Shown: piece after piece, positions 59,801-64,000 of the stretch
Layout of the letters: each line of letters begins with the position of its first letter
Position numbering within the stretch: the stretch's first letter is position 1
Assembly: GCF_036417845.1 (NCBI RefSeq)
Contig: NC_089981.1
Coordinates: forward strand, 1,071,501-1,135,500
DNA from: Apteryx mantelli
Lineage: Eukaryota > Chordata > Aves > Apterygiformes > Apterygidae
Direction: 5' to 3'
Length of the DNA: 64,000 nt
Made by a program: the position numbers and the translations under genes
Notes under the pieces: generated by a model
Database searches by the model: none
What the model was told of the DNA's origin: nothing
The model's input: the letters and a program-made list of their open reading frames with translations, nothing else

Positions 59801-61656
59801 TGACTGAATACTCCAAATTGAAACGTAAAAATGCTTCTGAATGCACTTTTCCACCCTATTTGAAGTAAAGATGTTGTAGGCAGAGACATCCAATTTTCTG
59901 TTTCCACTGTGCGGAACTATAGCCTATTGTTAAAGGCACTTCCTAGTAAATGCTGGTTTCCCTTGGACAGATTCCTGGTTGGTGGACTTTGCCCACTTCA
60001 AGTCCTGTTTAGCATGCCTCTCTTCCTGCAGAGATCAGCTGACTTGGGGTAAGTTAGTTCTCGCTATTCAGGAAGATTGGGTGATGTAAGATTTGTGTGC
60101 GCATCAAGGACAACAGCTGTATTATGTGGTTTTAAAGGAACTGGAATCCCAAAGTTAGATTGTGCTCTCTGAGAATTGAAAAGGAAATGCCAAAAAGGCA
60201 TAACAGTCAGCTTCATGAAAGGATTTAGGTTTCCGGTACCTAACCAAATGACTAGTTTCCGGTTGAAATCAAGGGAAGGTAGGTGTCTCCCTGGGAGCTG
60301 GTGCCTTACAGGCTCTTGGTTAGGTGTGCTTCCTAGGTCATGAGTTTAAACAGCTTAAAGGTTTTCTTAAAAAGAGGAAGTCTGGTGACTTTGGCAGTTT
60401 GTCATAGTGACTAAAGCTTCAAGGAAAGAGAATTTTGGTCTTAAAATGGACCTTGTTACAAGAGTAAAACCTATCATTTTGCACTTATCTTTTACAGAAA
60501 ATTTACTTTAGTATTTCTGTCATATATGCATATCTTTTTAGCTGCGCATCCTGGTTCTTTGAATGTAACAAAGTCAACACAGTATGGCCAACGAGCAAAA
60601 TGAGGACCGTGGCTCACATCTGCTCTTCAACCAAGTAGTAAGTGTGGCGTCTGAGGTTGCGCAGTGATACTTTGTCAGATGCTGCTTTGAGAAGCTTTAA
60701 CTGGATACAGTGATTAAAAAAAACCAATAATGTTGGGACTCTGAGCAGTTACTCTGTGGAGTTTTTCCCTTTGGGAAGTTCCAGTTCCATTTCTGTCACT
60801 GTAGAGGCACTGTGACTGGGTTGCAGTAAGTGCATCTGGGTATTCTTGTCTGGAGGGTGCTGTTTCTGATCGTATTATAAGGGGGATAGCTGCTGTAATC
60901 GGGCTTCTCTGCCCCCCAAAAGGAGGGGTCTTCAGTTGGTTGTTAGCTGGCCATTAAATATGATACCTGCTAGGTACTTAAAAACTTTACTCGCTTGTGG
61001 TCAATGGAAGTGATATCTTATCTCCATAATCTTTTTTTTTTTTTTTTTGGCATTACCAAAATTCTTATTTGAATTAGTGAAATTTGAATTAAGATCACAT
61101 ACATCTGCAGAAAATTTTTCAGGTGGTCCAGTTAAAGGATTTTTTAAGGCAGATAGCTCTACCTTCTTTGTAGTCTTTGGATGGAGGGCATTTATTGATG
61201 ACTTTGAACTATTTAGAGAGTTTGGTTACAGCTTACTTGTGGAGGGGGAAAAAACCTCACCCCAAAAATGTTTTCCATGAATTTTCATTTTTGACTGCAA
61301 AAATCACATAGCAAAAAATCTTCTCTGATTACTCCAAAATTAGGATGACCTAAAGTTGTGCACACTTGGGAAAAACTGAGTATTAGTTGTGTACTTCTGG
61401 TACATAACTCTTCTTTTGTGTTCTCCAAAGATGGATAGTGCAAAGGTCACTCTGCAGCCCTTGCTGGCAACCTGGAGCAGGAACATGTTCCCTTGTTGCT
61501 GTCAGCCGAGGGAGGGGTGTTAAAGTGGCAGACTCTTACTGTATTTATTCAGGATCTCTAACTTCTTTCTGTGGGTTTCTTGACTTCCGTCCTGATACAT
61601 TATCGCTTTCAACTCCTCGTCCAACTGACCTGTTAAACAAGTAAGTTAATCATGTG
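50871..61656. other. AT-richer, intron-like stretch; no identified gene
   Basis: This looks like intronic or intergenic DNA downstream of the 50-kb CpG island. Several exon-like segments with splice consensus are present (54876-54946, 55992-56029, 57746 to about 57806, about 59536-59638, about 61558-61640). Their frames do not join into a protein I recognise. A short hairpin lies at 52523-52551, and T runs lie at about 53796-53814 and 61031-61049. No RNA gene was recognised. Confidence 0.45.
52523..52551. repeat. Short inverted repeat, 13-bp arms with a 3-nt spacer
   Basis: CATATCGATCTAT is followed by TTT and then ATAGACCGATATG. The arms are complementary at 12 of 13 positions. No terminator or transposon context is evident. 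Confidence 0.85.
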
Positions 61657-61661
61657 CATTT

Positions 61662-62697
61662 TGTTAGGGGTTGCCAAATTCAGCAGCCAAACGGAGGCAA
61701 GGCCGCTGCAGCGCTGTGTCCCCAGGTCCAGCCGGTATTCCCAGTAGGGACGCACGCGAACACGTATACAACACATACATATACACATGGTCAGCCACAC
61801 AGAGCAGCACAGGCAGAAGTACTCACCGCTTCCATAAGCACAAGCAGCACCAACAGCCAACCTGCAGACCTTATGGTCCCTCTGGTAGCTGGCCTGGACC
61901 CCCTGGTCCCTCCATTACCTAAATTCTCCAGTGGTCTCGCCCTCAGAGACGCCTTGGGAGTCAGGTGTGGATGTGCGCTTAACGTATTTGCCAGCTAGTC
62001 CAGCTCAATAGTCTCTAGCAATCAAGCACTCATGTGCCCTCACTTGATCCAGGTGTTGCTGGTGCCACAGATGTACAGGCCCCTGTGACCCTGTGATCTG
62101 ACTCCAGTTGCTGGCACTTAGGCCTTCATACACGCATGTACACCCAGAATAGAGAGTCCTCTCACCCAGGAAGATAGTTAGAAATGGAGTTTAATGAGAA
62201 AACAGGACAGACAGCGTAGGGCATGGCCAGACAAGTGTGCTGACCAGCAACCTGTTTGCCTGCGTGACTGACCCCTTCCCAAACCACCTCAATCCCTCCC
62301 TTTCGCTGCCTTTAGTGCATTCACTAAACATCCTGTAGTAAGTCTTATGGGATACGTGAATGCACTTCCGCTGCATCCCAAAATATGTCCCGTACCCCCT
62401 GTGCAGTAACCCCCCTGAATCTTTGAGGTGCTCCAGGGAGCTGCTTCCATTCACTCGTGGTGATGGGTGTTACTTCCCAGCCTGTGGGGCCAATGGCCCT
62501 TGGGGGGGGGCAGGATAAGGGCTTGTTTCTCTGACTGGGTGATTGGGGCTCCCCCACCTGCCTCTGTGCCTCTGGAGATGAGCCTTTGATGGACTCATTG
62601 CTCTCCCGTGATGGGCCTGGGAGGAGCCCCTGCTGGCCGTTGCGCCTCAGCGCTTCTCTGGGTGTGTGGAGGTGAGCTTTTCATCACAACCTAACAC
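61662..62697. mobile_element. Solo LTR of an endogenous retrovirus or ERV-like element
   Basis: The segment begins TGTTAGG and ends CCTAACA, a perfect 7-bp terminal inverted repeat of the TG...CA type. It is flanked on both sides by the 5-bp direct repeat CATTT (61657-61661 and 62698-62702), the signature of integrase-mediated insertion. It is about 1036 bp long, GC-richer than its surroundings, and has no coding frame for gag, pol or env. A single LTR without internal region implies recombination between the two LTRs of a former provirus. Orientation is uncertain. An ATTAAA on the minus strand at 62195-62190 weakly favours minus. The family cannot be named without a repeat library. Confidence 0.85.
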
Positions 62698-62702
62698 ATT
62701 TC

Positions 62703-64000
62703 AGAAACCAGATTGTTCCTCTTCTCCACCTCCCCTCCCCTCTTTCTTTCACACACAGACGATCACTACCGGAAATGTGTAACTTTTATGGTTGGCTTTG
62801 TTTGTCTTCTCCATGGCTTACTGTGGTAAAGTATAGGGAGGAGAGGGAGAGGGCATGTATAGCTGCTGGTCTTGCAATTTAAAATCTGCTTATGGGAAGG
62901 AGGTGAGGTTATTCTCGATGGGTCCTTTATATACCCTTTTTTACTGCCTTTCCCAGATTAACTTCAGTCTGGCAGCTGGAACACCTTTAAAGTTTCAGTG
63001 GTGCTGGGAGAGATTCATGAACGGAGGGTAAATTATTGATAGGGTCATTCTGCCAGCGTTCTTGTTTCCTCGCTCCACAAGGATCATTTTGGCCTGTTGG
63101 TATAATTCTTTTGATCGAAGTAGAATACTATGTGCTAGTGCCTGCTCTTCTGCTGCACGCTATGATCCTGGCGGTGACTGAGGGGAGCGAAGCAGAGGAA
63201 GAAGCCTGTGGACATTCATTTTTTCCACTTTGAAGAATGCTCAAATTCATCATGTTCTGGACAAGTCATTGCTCAAAGCTGAATGCTGGGCTGCGCTTTC
63301 TGGATCTGTCTCCTGCTGCTGTTTTCCTCTTTGCAGTGAAAATAAAAACATAATTTATCTGTGCAGCTTTCTGCCACATGATATAATGGATGCTATGCAT
63401 CCTACGAGTTACAAAAAAATTGGGTCTTTATATGAAAAATAGTAGTGAGGCTAATATGTATAAAATAGGAGTTCTTAATGCTCATGCTTCCAACCATAAA
63501 CTAATCACCGATTCTGACAATGCATTCCCCACACAGTAAAAATGCTGCAGTATTTTGATAAGTTTTCTTTTTGTAATGCACCTTTTGATATGTACCCTAA
63601 TGCCGTGGCAAGTTTCAAGGAAGGAATGCAGAAAATTGAATTGAATTGAATGATAGCTACCTGCATCTCATGGGGGAAAGGCTGGAAGCTGATGAATGCT
63701 TGACCAAGCTTGTAGTATTCTTGAGGTCACCAAAACTGGACCATGTCAGATGTTTGAGGCATAGGTTTTCATTGAAGAAAGTATGTTGCCTGGGGACTGT
63801 GGGAGGGACTATGAGCCAGAATACCTTGAACGTATGTAAGAACTACCTGGCATCTAAATGTATAATGTGATCTGTTACTGAGTACTCAGGAGACCCCCTT
63901 TTCGAAGAGATTGTGACTACAGTGATATTTTGAAAAATAATTCAAGCTATCTAACAAGGCAGTATGCTTTTCTGTAGCTTTTGGCCTTGCTTACTGTTGT
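62703..64000. other. AT-rich stretch to the right edge; nothing identified
   Basis: Intron-like sequence. Short open frames at about 63036-63442 and 63646-63870 have no recognisable domain and lack convincing splice context. No repeat or RNA gene was recognised. Confidence 0.5.

Noticed and set aside
50871..64000. DAGLA coding exons
   Set aside because: I looked for the conserved N-terminal exon (MPGIVVFRRRWS...) and later membrane and lipase motifs and saw none, so DAGLA is suggested by gene order only.
1..64000. CRISPR arrays, bacterial operons or plasmid-type features
   Set aside because: The window has spliced vertebrate exons, a CR1 LINE and a solo LTR. The tandem repeats lack any regular repeat-spacer structure.

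Overview
The window looks like avian nuclear genomic DNA. The first 34 kb or so are very GC- and CpG-rich and full of long G or C runs. A 5'-truncated CR1 LINE with the typical avian 3' end is present, and the only gene that can be read securely is a vertebrate neuronal gene split into many exons. No bacterial, organellar or viral gene organisation is present, and the many long open frames in the GC-rich part are by-products of base composition.

Positions 1-19220, minus strand: the 5' part of the synaptotagmin-7 gene (SYT7). Six coding exons can be placed with consensus splice sites and matching phases. They are exon 1 (19190-19220, start codon), exon 2 (7278-7381, transmembrane segment), exon 3 (6136-6215, juxtamembrane), and three cassette-type linker exons (4214-4345, 3422-3637, 783-1151). 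The exons that encode the two C2 calcium-binding domains are not in the window and must lie beyond its left edge. Intron 1 is about 11.8 kb and carries a CR1 insertion in the same orientation as the gene. The SYT7 promoter region (about 19.2-19.96 kb) is a CpG island with GCC and CAG triplet repeats and alternating TG/CG/CA tracts.

Positions 20-49 kb: no gene can be supported. The stretch holds an inverted repeat with near-identical arms of about 250 bp (29352-29599 and 31828-32084), a G-rich GGGAT-type block between the arms, and a 1.05-kb hexamer minisatellite (32962-34017) with a higher-order organisation. Base composition drops sharply after about 34 kb.

Positions 49.2-50.9 kb: a second CpG island, which looks like a rightward promoter and first exon. 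In mammals DAGLA lies next to SYT7 and is transcribed away from it, so this may be the DAGLA promoter. No DAGLA coding exon is visible and the assignment is inference only.

Positions 51-64 kb: AT-richer, intron-like DNA. It holds several exon-like segments that could not be identified, a short perfect-loop hairpin, and a solo LTR (61662-62697) with 7-bp inverted termini and a 5-bp target-site duplication.

The layout is thus the 5' half of SYT7 transcribed leftward, a roughly 30-kb repeat-bearing intergenic interval, and a probable divergent promoter transcribed rightward. The most unusual items are the inverted repeat around 29-32 kb, the higher-order minisatellite, and the set of interchangeable SYT7 linker exons.
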